This document shows, piece by piece, positions 24,272 through 36,407 of a DNA stretch of 64,000 bases. This DNA comes from Arachis hypogaea (lineage: Eukaryota > Streptophyta > Magnoliopsida > Fabales > Fabaceae). Within the stretch, counting starts at the first letter, position 1. Each line of letters opens with the position of its first letter. The DNA is taken from positions 118,006,445 through 118,070,444 of the forward strand of contig NC_092053.1 in assembly GCF_003086295.3 (NCBI RefSeq), written 5' to 3'. The notes beneath the pieces are model-generated. The model did not search any database and was not told the origin of the DNA. It worked only from the letters and a program-made list of their open reading frames with translations. The position numbers and the translations under genes were made by a program.

Positions 24272-24405
24272 CTTCATTTTTGCGCCGAAGTTGTCTCACC
24301 TCCTCCGGCGAATCCTCCGGATATACAGTTTATGATGCTTTTGGGTGGATTGTTGTTTAACCATTTGTTGTCCTCCTTGTGCCCTGAAGCTTGACGATTC
24401 TCTTC

Positions 24406-25513
24406 TCAGTCCTTGTTATCTTCTTTGTGCTTTCTCCTTTCGATGTATTTGTCGAGGAGGCCTTGCCGAGCCAATCTTTCTAGCAGATCTTTAGCTATCA
24501 CGCACTCATCAGTTGTATGCCCATACTTCTGATGGAAAGCGCAGTGTTTGCTTTTGTCGACAAAACGCTGATCTTGGTAGTTTCCTGCCCTTACTGGTGG
24601 TTTTATGATCTTAGCGTTGAGGATTTCTTTAATTATCTTTTCCCTCCTTGTGTTGAATTTGGTGTAGTTGTCAAATTTTAGGGTTAGTCTGAAGGGATTT
24701 CTGGTGTCTTTGACATTTGCCGACCTTATGGCTATGTCATCCTCTCTTTTTGGTTGTTTTCTCTCCATTTTTCGGCTTCGCGGAGTTCTTCTATCTCCAT
24801 CTGTCCTGCCGCCCTTTCTCGGAATTCTTCCAGTGTCTTCGATTTAGTTACCGCGATTGTTTCTCTGAATTTTCCAGGTCGGAGTCCGGCCTTTAGGGCA
24901 TGCAAGTGGACGGCAGGATCCAGATCGGGTATCTCTATTGTTGCTTCTACAAATCTGGTCAGATAGTCTCTCAAGCTTTCTTGGGGACCTTGGAGGATGG
25001 TGCTGAGGTAGTCCGAACCGTGTACATATATCCGTGCTGCAGCAAAGTAGTCTATGAAGGATTTCGCCAATTCCTCGAAAGAAGAGATTGATCCTGCAGG
25101 TAGTTTTGAAAACCAAAGTAGAGCAGCGCTGTCGAGGTAAGTAGGGAAAGCTCTACAAAGAACATGTTTGTTATTAGGGCCATTAAAGAACATCATAGAT
25201 TGAAATTTCTTAATATGAGCCCAGGGGTCACCAATCCCTTATACGGCTCGAGTGAGGAAGGTAGTGTAAAATGTTTTGGCATCTGGTAATTGGTGATCTC
25301 CTCGGAGAACGGGTTGTCCAAGGTCAGTTTCTCCATTGGTGGGTCTACACTTAGTAGGTCTGCGTTGCCTTTTCCTTTGGAACCATTCTCTTCACATTTG
25401 CTAGCGTTGTTTTGGGTGGATAGTTCGGCAAGTCTTTTGACTTCTGCTTGCAGCTCGGCCATCTGGGCCATGAGTTCGGCTTGGGTGAGTTGGTGAACTC
25501 CATTATCGGCCAT
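24406..25513 (-). pseudogene. Tat gag, broken in two places
   Basis: The N-terminus (from 25513) is a short helical region, MADNGVHQLTQAELMAQMAE. The retrotransposon gag domain follows (AFPTYLDSAALLWFSKLP, LRDYLTRFVEA, LKAGLRPGKF). A degenerate zinc knuckle ends it, CAFHQKYGHTTDEC, typical of Tat gag. The frame changes near 25235 (reading leaves the family pattern after PYKG) and again near 24740-24760. Gag would form the capsid shell packaging element RNA in the cytoplasm; this copy cannot make a full-length protein. Confidence 0.85.
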
Positions 25514-25597
25514 GTTCGAAGGTTGAGAAACCCTGCGTAGAAAAGAAATATAAAGTTCGATATAGAAAAATAATGGGGTTAAATTAACTTTTCGGGC

Positions 25598-25612
25598 CCA
25601 CGGTGTGCGCCA
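25598..25612 (-). other. Primer binding site of the Tat element
   Basis: TGGCGCACACCGTGG begins two bases inside the 5' LTR. The TTTGGCGC..CACCGTGGG type is common in Tat-lineage elements. I do not assign the tRNA. Confidence 0.6.
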
Positions 25613-25614
25613 AA

Positions 25615-26054
25615 TGTTTTGTTCAGCTTTGGCCGAGGTATGTATCTTTCAGTGAGGCTATCTGCTTTGGGGGAGAGCTATAAGTCGCCTCAAGGGTGTG
25701 CTCGGAGTTAACCTCGGCTCTTGCGAAACAGGCGGCGGGAGCACCTGCAAAAAGCACTCCGACGCTTAAGTTAGAAAAGTATTCAAATTGAGATGAACAA
25801 GTAAAAGTGAGAGTGTATTGTGACCTGAGCCTTTGTGAGTTTGCTTGGTTCCGTTTTATAGATGAGTGGAGGGTCTACGCTCTTAGGTTTGCTCCGATAT
25901 TCTTGGTTGGATCCGTTTATTAGTAACGGACCGAAGATAAGGTCTGACTTGCATGTGACTTTGACCAAGTTATGCTTGGGGTCTGCTCTCAGGGCCGAGA
26001 TATTTGGTCGGTTAGGCGAGAAGGTGATCGCCGATATTTGAGGGGTACACGTCA
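25615..26054 (-). repeat. 5' LTR of the Tat element (right on this strand)
   Basis: 440 bases, same ends as the other copy with a few substitutions and small indels. It is followed on the element's strand by the primer binding site. Confidence 0.9.
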
Positions 26055-26059
26055 CCTTT

Positions 26060-28170
26060 CATAAAAATAGAGATTTTATAAACCATCTATAAATATATGT
26101 CAGAAATTAATTTGTAAATGGATTTAGAAATTGCGAAATGCTAAAGAATGGAGGAATTGCGTGTTATGCAGAAATGTGAAACTAGTAGTGTCAGAAGCCA
26201 ACCTATGTTTTGTGATGGACAAAGATTTAGGAATTGTTGCACCCTGCAAAACGTAACCTGCGGTTAGCAGGGCAGGGCAACAAGTTTCCGAAATGTGGCA
26301 AGGTGTCCCTGGACAGGAGAAGATGTTGACCGGGCTGGGGAAGGCAAAACGCAGGCTGCGTTTGTCGGCCGTGCAGGCCAAATCGCAGGTTGCGATTTGC
26401 AGCCTCCCTAGCTGCATGGCCGACGCGTGTAATGGTGGGAGCTTATAAAACCAAAATGCAAGAGTGAAACAACGTTAGTGAAGAAGAGTAAAAATGTGAG
26501 TGAAGAAGTAAGAGTAACAAAACGTTACTGAAGGAGGAAGAGTGAAGAAATAAGGGTGGGAGAAGAAGAAGTATACTGTGAAGGGTTAAAGTTTAAGGGA
26601 GGAAGAAAAAATAGTCCGTAATTTGAAAAATTCTATGGTGGTGATATAGGTTTTCAGCATCTTATGCTTATTACGCGTGTCAAGTTTTGAGATCAACGGG
26701 TGGAGGAGAAGAGTGCTTGTAAAACGGATAAATAGTATCTCGTTCCGTGTGTGACAATCATTATGCTTAATGAATTGTCTAATTATTTTTTTAAGCTAGT
26801 TGGGGGTAATAAGTCCTTTATGTGTAAGCTCCATGGAATTTATTGTTTAAAAATATAAAATTGGGAGAAAAATAAAATTTGAGAAGTATAGTCTTTTGTT
26901 TTTAAATAAAAAACGTATAAATGCTCACAAAATATTTTTATTTTGTAGATTAATTATTATACAATAAACTTTTTTAACATAAAAAATTTATATTAAAATA
27001 TAAATTTAAAATACAAAATATAAAATATTTAAGTTATAAAAATAATTACAAAATATTGTTATATACTTCTCTTTTATTTAATCGAATAATAAAATAATAA
27101 AGATAGTTCCTAAATACCAATTAAATTCTTATTATATCAAAATTTAATTAATTATATTTAACTAATTCAAACTATTTTTTTAGTATATTTATTTTAATAA
27201 AAACATATAAAATATCATTAATTAGAGAGAAGGCTAATACAAGATAGTAGAGAGAGAAAAAATAAAAAAAATTATAAATTACTACACATTTTAATAATTT
27301 ATGATGGTAGTCATGTTCATAAACTTATACACCTTTTAAAGATTTATGATCACAGTCAATTTTCATATAAATCTCTACACCTTGTAGCGATTTATAATGA
27401 TAATCAATTTTTACATAAATTTCTATAAATTTAGCAATTTATTTATAAATTTTAAACCATTTATACCATGTAACAATTTGTATAAAATAAATACAGAATG
27501 TAACTATTTTAAAAAAGTTATAATTAGATAAAATTAATTTATTATTTATTTATTTATGCAATTTGTCCTTTAATTTATGTTGTTCTAAATAAGATTTTTT
27601 TTAATGAAAATTTAGAAAGCCATTACTTAAGTAGATATACATAATTGAATATTTAAATTAGAGAATAAAAAATTTAATATGAGATCTTAAATCAAATTTA
27701 TGCAATATTTATAGTAGAATATTTTTCATATTTAGTTAAATAATCACAGAAAAATAGAAAATTATACATTTTGTCATATGTAAAGAAGCAAGTGACGGAT
27801 AAAATTTTCTTTTCGCTTCAGTTATTTATTTATTATTCTTTCATTGGTTTTTTTAGGCCATTTTTACTATTTTCTGGAGTCCAATATTTTTTTTAATTGA
27901 AATGTATAAAATAATTAGCCCATCAACTCATGCAGTCCACTAATTATTTTTTCTAACAGTGCCATTAATAATTAATTAGACATATTTTTTAATACGAAAA
28001 ACGGAAAGCAAAAAAACGCTTATCCCATCAATGCCATCTGTGATTATTGTTTCAATACCAACATCCACGAGTCATTTTCTCACATTTACACGACTTGTAA
28101 GCATACTATACTTACAATTACTATCAACACCATAGAATCTCTCCCGTAATTTTACCAAATCCGAAGAACA
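26060..28170. other. AT-rich region with palindromic AAACGCA repeats at its left side
   Basis: 26246-26264, 26345-26364 and 26379-26399 are variants of the palindrome AAAACGCAGSTGCGTTTT. The same motif recurs at 33986-34266, beyond the PMD and MULE genes, so this may be one terminal region of a large MULE. 26640-28170 is AT-rich with irregular 60-70-base repeats (TTTATGAT..AGTCAATTTT) around 27290-27450. No gene was seen. Confidence 0.5.
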
Positions 28171-28861
28171 CACTATTAAAAGGTTAATACTCAAATTCGT
28201 TCCTGAAAGATCACGCGATTTTCATTTTCATTTCCTAATAATTTTTTTAATCAAATTAGTCCCTGAAAGATAAAATGTAAGTCAAATTAATCCTTCCGTC
28301 AATTAGATAATGACGTGTCACTTGACATGTAAAAAAGTTTTTTATAGTCAAAATAGTCATTGTAAGTCTAGACGTAAGTCATTTTCATCTCTCAAATTTT
28401 AAAAATTAGTCAAACTAGTCCTTATATAATTTTTTTTTATTCTTTCTTCATAATATTAAATTTGAAATATTTTTTGACACTACTAATTTTAATAGAAATG
28501 TAATTGACAAACAAAACATTAGTAATTGTATCTTTTCTTCTTAAAAATTGTTTTCAATAAAATTATCTCTCTCCTTTAATTCTTCTCAAAATCTCTCTTA
28601 TTCTTTTCTAGTCTAAAACTTTTTTCTTACATTATTACATTTTGTTGGAGTATATATATATATGCTCAAAATCAAAATTTATGTATGTTAACCTAAACAA
28701 AGTTATACCACTATTTTTTTTCTACTACATCTTTTTTTTTCGATTACGGTATTACTTACATATAGCATGTAATGGTAGAGATACTTAGAGTCAAAATTCA
28801 AGAAGATCCACAAATTTTGCTTCAATTCCAAACTTTACAAAATATTAAAAATTTGTTGCTT

Positions 28862-28970
<109 letters not shown>

Positions 28971-29725
28971 AATGAATTGCTTCTTAAGCGTAATACGTGC
29001 AAAAATCATAATAAATTTGTGTGTATTTCATATGATTGAGATAGATTATATAATTTTTCTTTTAATTTCACAAATCAATGAGATAAAATGAAATAGGAAA
29101 TATTATACCTATGCATAACACAGGCTACTCCGCACTAGTACATTATATAAATAAATATGCTTCGTATTAAAATAAAATTCCTTTTGTTTTAAATGAAATA
29201 TTTAAAAAATTATTTTAAAATATTAAGATTCAAAAGGTGATTCATAAATCAGTTTTTCAATTATTGAGTTTTACTATATAAATTAAACAATAATAAAAAT
29301 TATAATTTTAAAAAATTTAAAAGATTTAAAATTTAAAATAATTACTATATTATTTAGTAAAATTTAAAATATTAAATTTTTAAATATATAATCAACAATA
29401 ATTTGATAAACTCATTTAAATAAAAAAAATTCACATAAAAAATCACAATTTGAAAATGTAAAATTTTAAAATACAAATGACAAAATAACTTTATAAAAAT
29501 TTAATTATTTTTATTATTTTACGTAAAGAGAATTTTGTTTATTAAGGTTTAAAAAATAATATTAAAATTAGTAGTATAAAAAATATTGTAAATTTAATAT
29601 TATAAAAAAAAATTATATAAGGACTAGTTTGACTAATTTTTAAAATTTGAGGGATGAAAATAACTTACGTCTGGACTTTCAAGTACTATTTTGACTATAA
29701 AAAACTTTTTTAGTCACTGACCTGC

Positions 29726-29791
29726 CACGTGGCATACCACGTGTCACTAACCTACCACGTGGCGTCATCATGCCACGTGGCACTTCACGTG
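29726..29791. promoter_or_regulatory. Array of five CACGTG (G-box) cores
   Basis: CACGTG occurs at 29726, 29738, 29756, 29774 and 29786, spaced 12-18-18-12 bases. Three are in the extended palindrome CCACGTGG. G-boxes bind plant bZIP and bHLH factors. The array lies only in the right TIR of the MULE-type element, about 320 bases upstream of the PMD reading frame. Whether it is active is unknown. Confidence 0.6.
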
Positions 29792-30099
29792 ACACGTCAT
29801 CATTCAATTGACAGAAGGACTAATTTGACTTACATTTTATCTTTCAGGAACTAATTTGATTAAAAAAAAATCATTCGGTAACGAAAATGAAGATCGCGTG
29901 ATCTTTTAGGGACTAATTTGAGTATTAACCCCATTATTAAATATCTGGATCATCCTGAATGGATAAATAATTTTTTTTATTTTGATATTATTATTATTAT
30001 TATTTTTCGTTGTTATTATTAGTAACCTTGTTATAATAATTACTATTATGAGTAATGTTATTGTGATTATTATGATTATTATATTTTTTTTGTAGGCTA

Positions 30100-30783
30100 T
30101 CAGGAATTTGTTGCCTAGAAAACTCGATCCGCTAGATACCTTTAACGAGGTAGCTGCAGCGGCACTGGCATTGACTGGGTTTCAACACGTTTCGCGAGTA
30201 GACAAAATGAGAGGCCATTCTGCACTACTGAGTGCCTTGGTGGAACGCTGGAGGCCGGAGACTCACACATTTCATCTTTCGGTCGGTGAAGTGACGGTGA
30301 CGCTGGAAGATGTGAGCTATATTCTTAATCTCCCGATTAATGGAGAGGCCGTTATGAGTATATCAGACAACAGTCACCAGTTTTTGGTGGAAAACTACAT
30401 TGCGTGTTTTGGTCGGGAGCCCTGTTCACAAGATCACATGTTGGGAAAGGTTAATATTGCATGGGTCCGGCGGTGCAGAGACATTGAGCCGTGTGACACT
30501 CAGGAGTCTGTTGAGTGGTACGTCCGGGCGCACATTTTCTACTTGCTCGGAACAGTTGTGTTTCCGGATAAGTCGATCACTTCATTGAACTCGAAGTTTC
30601 TACCGCTACTTCGGGATTTCTACCAGATTTTAGGATACAGTTGGGGGTAGCCAGTCTGGCACACCTATACAGATCGTTGTGTCATGCTTCATGATACAAC
30701 TGTAAAGAGATGGATGGCCCGCTGATACTGCTTTTTGTTTGGACGTGGGAGCGTATGCCGCTCCTGGCACCTATACCCCGCTG
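30100..30783 (+). pseudogene. Plant mobile domain (PMD, MAIN-like) gene fragment
   Basis: An open frame (usable from about 30096 after a TTTGTAG acceptor) encodes the N-terminal half of a PMD: TGFQHVSRVDKMRGHSALL, LVERWRPETHTFHLSVGE, VTLEDVSYILNLPINGE, VEWYVRAHIFYLLGTVVFPD and FLPLLRDFYQILGYSWG. A stop at 30648 follows a one-base slip; in shifted frames the family reading resumes (SLAHLYRSLC, then LILLFVWTWERMPLLAPIPR) up to a TGA near 30783. PMD proteins include host genes for silencing and meristem maintenance (MAIN, MAIL1) and many transposon-borne copies. Here the tail runs into the opposing transposase gene, which supports a transposon-borne copy. It is broken, and any upstream exon is missing. 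Confidence 0.75.
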
Positions 30784-33069
30784 AGGACATCGGCTGCAGC
30801 TATGTCCCTCGCGTCCACATATAGTGCACCTGCGAGGATCACACATATCCCGCGAATCTATCTCATTCAAGTAGCGGGTTGACTTCGGTCTTCTTTTTGT
30901 CGTGCGCCTCAGTGTCCAGTTGGCAATCATCTTCGCTCCTTTATATCTATCCCACATAGATGGGTCATCCATCGGAACAAACTCGCCTCTGTACACCTTA
31001 CAAATTTCAGACATCTTGTACACGTCGTGCACTTATACTTGCCAATCAAGACACTGGTTGGCACAACATGCAAGCACGTGGCGACATGGGAGTCGCTCGA
31101 CCTGGAAATGGCCACAGTCCCAGTGTCATTGTGCAAGGTTAACAGTGTAAATGGTACCATCTTACATTTCGCGAACCTCAAACATCTCGTTGCGCCTGTC
31201 GAACCGGTTGACCACAATGTTTTCTGCACGTTGAAAACTTTCTTCAACTCTCTTTGTTGCAAATTCTAAATACGTGAATCCGTTGCGGAGATGCTCATGA
31301 AGCTCGGTACTCTTCCGAGTGAACAATTCATTCAGCCTATAGAAAGTTGACCGATCAATAGCAGTCATAGGAATGTTTCGTGCACCCTTCAGGACAAAAT
31401 TTATGCACTCTGTCAAGTTTGTCGTCATATGTCCCCAACGATGACTACCATTGAATGCCAACACCCATCTCTCAACACAGATGTCATCGCACCATTGAGT
31501 ATACTCCTGTTCCGTCCTAAAATAGCCTGTTGAACAAACTATTTAATCATAAGCAGATGCCACAAATTTACTATGAATAGAATCATAATAGCAAATTGAA
31601 ATACTTGTGTTCACCACGAGTTTATGCAAATATGGAGCCTTGAACCTCCTCAAGAAGTTGGACCCGATGTGCCTGATGTAGTACATGTGCCACACTCTTG
31701 GTGGTGACCATGCGTCGTTACTGCGAGCTATTGCAGCGTCGATGGAGGTATGGCGGTCAGAAATAATACCCACACCATCAACGGTCACAACATATCTCCA
31801 TAAATTGGTTAGGAAAAACTCCCATGCATCTGCCGTCTCGCCCTCGACTATCGCAAATGTAATAGGCACAATGTTTTAGTTCCCATCTTGTGCAACTGCT
31901 ACTAGAAGTGCACCTTTATATTTTCCGTACGGGTGTGTGCCATCAACTTGCACTAGCGGCTTGCAATGTCTAAATGCTACAATACACGGATAGAAGCTCC
32001 AAAAAATGCGGTGCAGAACTCTTACACCTTAAACCTCCTCACTTTTACGGTAAACGGGGAGCATTTTAATTTGAACACGAGACCTTAGCATCTTCACAGT
32101 CATTGCATTCAAGTTTCAACCATTCTGGCAGAGTCTGGTAAGAAACTTCCCAATCACCGAAAACCTTTGCGACATCTTTCTACTTTGCCAACCAAGCCTT
32201 GCGATAACTTACAGTGTAATTGAACCTGGACTGAACTTCTGCAATAACAGACTTCACATTTATCGACGGGTCTACTTCGACCAACGGCCTAATGGTCTCT
32301 GCAATTGTGTCTGAGTCCAACTTGGCATGATCTTGTGAAATCGTGCCCATGGTGCACGTGTACTTGCCATTGTATCTCCTAATCTCCCAACAAGCTTTCT
32401 TTCAAATCAAGCTAGCTCGGATAAGCCAATCGCACTCTGCACCATACCCCTTGCATTTCGCATAGAATGTTTGTGGCTTAGACGCATACACATTGTAATC
32501 AACTCCTCTAGAGATAGTTGTAGCTTTTGATTGCAGATATCACCGACTCTCTCGAACCAAATTCCATTCCGACACTAAAATCACCATCTTCTGTCATAGC
32601 ATCGCCTTCACCTACGACATGTGCACCATCATCAGTCAGACAAGGCAAATAAAATGCACACTAGTGGTAAATTGAATTAATATTCATAACATACCGATAT
32701 TCGCATACTCAAAAAATTTCGGGACATGCATGACTTCGAGATCTAGAGTCCGCATAAAAGATAGAACATTAAAGGGATGCTGGCTTACAATCGCCTCCAC
32801 TTCATTTTGTACTGCTGGATTGCCTGCCAAGTCTCCGTCATCGTTTTCGTCGTAAACTACGTAGTTGGCTTCGAACTCCTCTTTACTGTCGTTGTTATCT
32901 TCTTCCCAATCTATATCCTCGAGCTCATCAATATTGACCAGCTCGCCAACCGCGTTCAGCCCCGACTGCTATTCGAACTCCACGTACAATTCTATCATCG
33001 GCACGTGAATCGGGTTTGTTGATAAATATAGAACATCTGCTGCATACTTGCGTCGTCAGTGATAGACAT
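30690..33069 (-). pseudogene. MULE (MuDR-type) transposase, heavily mutated
   Basis: N-terminal exon from the ATG at 33069 (MSITDDASMQQMFYIYQQTR) through an acidic region. An intron has a donor near 32693 (GTATGTTATG) and an acceptor near 32609 (GTCGTAG). Then come the MuDR DNA-binding region (SVGMEFGSRESVISAIKSY, FYAKCKGYGAECDWLIR), a link with WLAK, and the transposase domain with the first aspartate in LVQVDGTHPYGKYKG (31930-31970) and the second in GIISDRHTSID. A SWIM finger at about 31060-31130 reads DCGHFQVERLPCRH, but its first cysteine codon is TGG. A C-terminal CCHC knuckle, CTICGREGHSCSRC, lies at 30785-30830. Many nonsense changes (for example TAA at 31876, TGA at 32427, TAG near 32190) and frameshifts exclude function. 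The enzyme would cut and insert elements with 9-10 bp duplications. Confidence 0.8.
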
Positions 33070-33465
33070 TATTTAAAACTGTATTAGCCTACCAAATACT
33101 TGTACAGGATTCCTGTATAAAATATTGCTCATCCTTTTCGAAATGTGACTTTGTATGTTATCACAAAGACCGTTTTGTAACTCTACAAAATTTATGGTGA
33201 ATGGAATAGCAAATGAAAACGGATATTCACAAACAAAAGTCACTCTTTCGTGTGTGTTTGGTATAATCTTTCCACTATAATATACTCGCAAATTTGCAAC
33301 ACCTTCCATAATTCAACCTTACCAAACTCGACTTTTTTGACACAGGAAACTGTCAAAAAAAAGCTCACAATTCTAACACATACGGAAGAGAGAGGAATGG
33401 TAGAAGTGAAGTGAGGGACTCCAAATGGAATCTGGATCGTATATATACTTATGATGCATATACAC

Positions 33466-33948
33466 TGATACGGACACGGGACACGACACGACACGGGACA
33501 CGACACGACACGGACACGCCGGCACGCGAATTTTAAAATCTTACGTGACCTGGCGACACGCATACATATAAAATATAAAATATTTTTTAGATAAATCGTA
33601 ATGATATTTTGATATTTTATTGATATTAAAATATAAATTAAAATTTTTAATTATTTTTAATATCTTATTTTAATTATATCAAGTATTTAAAATATTTTTT
33701 GTTTTAATAAATAATAATATATACTATATCTAAATTTATTTTAAAAATATATGTTAAAAATAAGACAGGACACGCTGACACGTGATGGTATTTAGGTGTG
33801 TCCAGGTGTGTCCGGAGAAAATTTTTTTATTTTTTATTAAAACACGGTTGGACACAGCAGACATGCATGTCGGACGAGTGTCAGTGAGTGTCGTGTCCAA
33901 AATGTGTCCGACACGCGGACAGGGCAACTCAACGAAGTGTCCGTGCTT
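33466..33948. mobile_element. GACACG-rich repeat with partly inverted ends
   Basis: The left end TGATACGGACACGGGACACG and the inverse of the right end, ATGAAGCACGGACACTTCG, share a GGACAC core. A (GACAC) n-like array (33470-33520) and several GTGTCC units (33800-33930) face each other across an AT-rich middle. It resembles a common plant non-autonomous repeat; superfamily unknown. Confidence 0.5.
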
Positions 33949-33984
33949 CATAGCAACAATCTAGATTAAAATATTTTTTTCCTA

Positions 33985-34266
33985 AAAAAAACGCAACCTG
34001 CGTTTTATGCTTTCCAAAAAAAGTTTCTGACACCTGAAAAATGCAGGTTGCGTTTTGCGCCCTTCAAAAATAAAATTTGATAGCCCAAAAAATGTAGGCT
34101 TGTTTTGAAAAATAAAAGATTTACCCATCCACAGGATGTGTTTGGGCCAAAAAAAAATTAAAAAAAAAATTAGAAATGTTAAATTTTTAAAACGAATGCT
34201 ACGTTTTATTACTTTAAACAAAAGAAAAAACTATTTTAATTTATAAAACGTAACTTACGTTTTATT
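33985..34266. repeat. Cluster of AAAACGCA..TGCGTTTT palindromes
   Basis: Variants at 33986-34007 (AAAACGCAACCTGCGTTTT), 34036-34057, 34188-34209 and 34243-34266. The same palindrome occurs at 26246-26399 on the other side of the PMD and MULE genes. Confidence 0.65.
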
Positions 34267-34840
34267 TTGACCCATAGCAGTGGAATTTCTTTCCATTCTT
34301 TCCATTTGATTGCACTTCACGATTCTTATTTTCATATAAGAAAAAATGAGCCTATATATATAGTGGTGATTTTTATTTTATTTTCTATGTGCTTGTTTGT
34401 ATATTTCATATTGGCGAGTGTTACGGATATTTCCGCACCTGCTGAAATAAGATAGTGACAAAAAGGGTTGGACACGTGTTGGCGTTATTGTTGCAGGAGC
34501 AGACACAAACTGTGCAGTAGCAGTGGCGACAAGAGTTGTGTTGAAAGTATTAAGCCGTTGTTAATAGTTTAATGAAGATAATTTTTTTATTGGTTTTTGT
34601 TGTCATTGGACATAGACATACTGTTTTTATTTTGTAGTTAGACCAAATTATCGAAAGGTGAACTATTAATCAAAAATTATTTTGGGCCATGATAATATAA
34701 TAATAATAAAAATATTTAGATATGGCATGATATTTGGAGCATGAAATAGTTATTTGTAGTTTTATACATGAAAATCAAATAGGACTACCATAATGCTATC
34801 ATGGTAATAATGAATTAAAATTATAAATCCCAGCAAAATA

Positions 34841-34889
<49 letters not shown>

Positions 34890-35592
34890 CCTAAATTTTT
34901 CTATTATTTTATCCTTTATTACAAATTTATTAAACCTTAAAACACAATTTTTTAATTAAAAAATTATCTTTATTGTAAAAAATAAATCACATAATTTAAG
35001 CATATATATAAAAGTATAAAATAAAATAAAGAAAGTTAATAAAAAAAATAATGAACGAATTGAAAAAAATGTGTTTGAAAAATTATAAATCTTAGCTGCT
35101 AAATCCTAAACCCTAAATTTTCAATAACAAATTCTAAACCTTAACCCCCAATCCAAAATTCTTAAACCCTAACTCAAATCTTATACTATAAATCCTATAC
35201 TACAAACCTAAATAAAAAACACTAAATAAATAACCCTTAAACATAAATGCTAACTCATAAATCTTAAATCGTAAATCACACTTTTTAATCTATCAATAAT
35301 AAACACTAATTTTTTAACCCTAAACTCTAAATAATATCTTACACATCAAAGTATTAATGAAGATATTTTGTATCACTTTTTTAATTAAAAATACTAAAAC
35401 TTTAACATTCATTCTATACAATCCTTTAAATTAAAAAATTTCTACTAAAACCTAATATTTTAAAATGTCAAATCTAATATCGGAATGAGTAAACGAGTTT
35501 TTAATTTTTATGTGAGGATATTTTGTTTCAAAGGGTTTATTAAATAATATTAAAGTTAACCCAAAATCTTTTTCTACCGTTTAGTAGTCATA
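34267..35592. other. AT-rich spacer with (AAT)n microsatellite
   Basis: An (AAT)n run of about 16 units lies at 34839-34887. 35090-35340 has many irregular copies of a plant telomere-like CCCTAAA/CTAAACCCTAA type motif, degenerate and not in array form. No gene was recognised. Confidence 0.5.
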
Positions 35593-35602
35593 AAATCATT
35601 TA

Positions 35603-36155
35603 GGGTAAAGTACTAAATTGGTCCCCTACGTTTAGACATAATTCTGTTTTAGTCCTTAATGTTTAAAGTGTCCTATTTGAATCCAAAAAATTTTCATTTA
35701 GCTTCAATGTAATTCCACTGTGAGGTCAAAGTTAAATAATTAACAGAATGTCCTACATAACAGCAGTACAAGAACAAGATCGATAAGCTAGAGAATAAGT
35801 ACAAGCTCCAAAGGCACAAAATTAACTTTGGATGCATCAATACATTTATTTATCATTCTCTTTAGTTCTATAAAAAATATTTTATTTAAATTGTAAGAAA
35901 AATAATAAATAAATGTATTCATGCATCTACGGTTGATTTTATGCCTCTAAAACTTGTACTTGTTCTCCAAATTATCGATCTTGTTCTTGTACTGTTGTTG
36001 TGCAGGACATTCCGTTAATTATTTAACTTTGACCTTACGGCGGGACTACATTGAAGCTAAATGAAACTTTTTTGGATTTAAATATGACACTTTAAACCTT
36101 AAAGAACAAAACAGGATTACGCTCAAACGTAAGAGACCAATTTAAAACTTTACTC
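35603..36155. mobile_element. Fold-back MITE, almost entirely inverted repeat
   Basis: The two halves are reverse complements of each other over nearly the full 553 bases (ends GGGTAAAGTACTAAATTGGT and, inverted, GAGTAAAGTTTTAAATTGGT), with a loop near 35870-35895. A 10 bp target duplication with one mismatch (AAATCATTTA 35593-35602; AAACCATTTA 36156-36165) points to the Mutator superfamily. There is no coding capacity. Confidence 0.85.
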
Positions 36156-36165
36156 AAACCATTTA

Positions 36166-36351
36166 TAAGATTACACCTATAATTTTCACAAATTGTATTT
36201 TTTTTTTTGGCCATGCAAATTGAATTATGTGAATAGACTAACACACATTAATACAAAATAGACATATAATCAATTTGATTTTTGTTCAGGACACATACAT
36301 AATTTTAGTCTTTAATCAATTTATTAATATGAATTAATGTTGTTTTTAAAT

Positions 36352-36407
<56 letters not shown>

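Larger units (their letters stand above)
17476..26054 (-). mobile_element. Complete but decayed Ty3/gypsy element, Tat lineage
   Basis: An 8.6 kb element bounded by LTRs (17476-17916, 17475 side; 25615-26054) and a 5 bp target duplication CCTTT (17471-17475 and 26055-26059). gag-pol reads on the minus strand. The order gag, protease, RT, RNase H, a second RNase H (HWELHVDGASSRGGSGAG) and integrase, with no chromodomain, is characteristic of the Tat lineage, as is an extra antisense ORF between integrase and the 3' LTR. The two LTRs are very similar, suggesting fairly recent insertion, yet the coding region has many frameshifts. It must depend on other copies for movement. Confidence 0.9.

Noticed and set aside
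33470..33930. CRISPR-like spaced GACACG repeats
   Set aside because: Plant context, no regular spacer length and no cas genes; the pattern is a microsatellite-like part of a repeat.
35090..35340. CCCTAAA-like motifs as an interstitial telomere array
   Set aside because: The motifs are irregular and spaced by other AT-rich sequence, not a tandem array.
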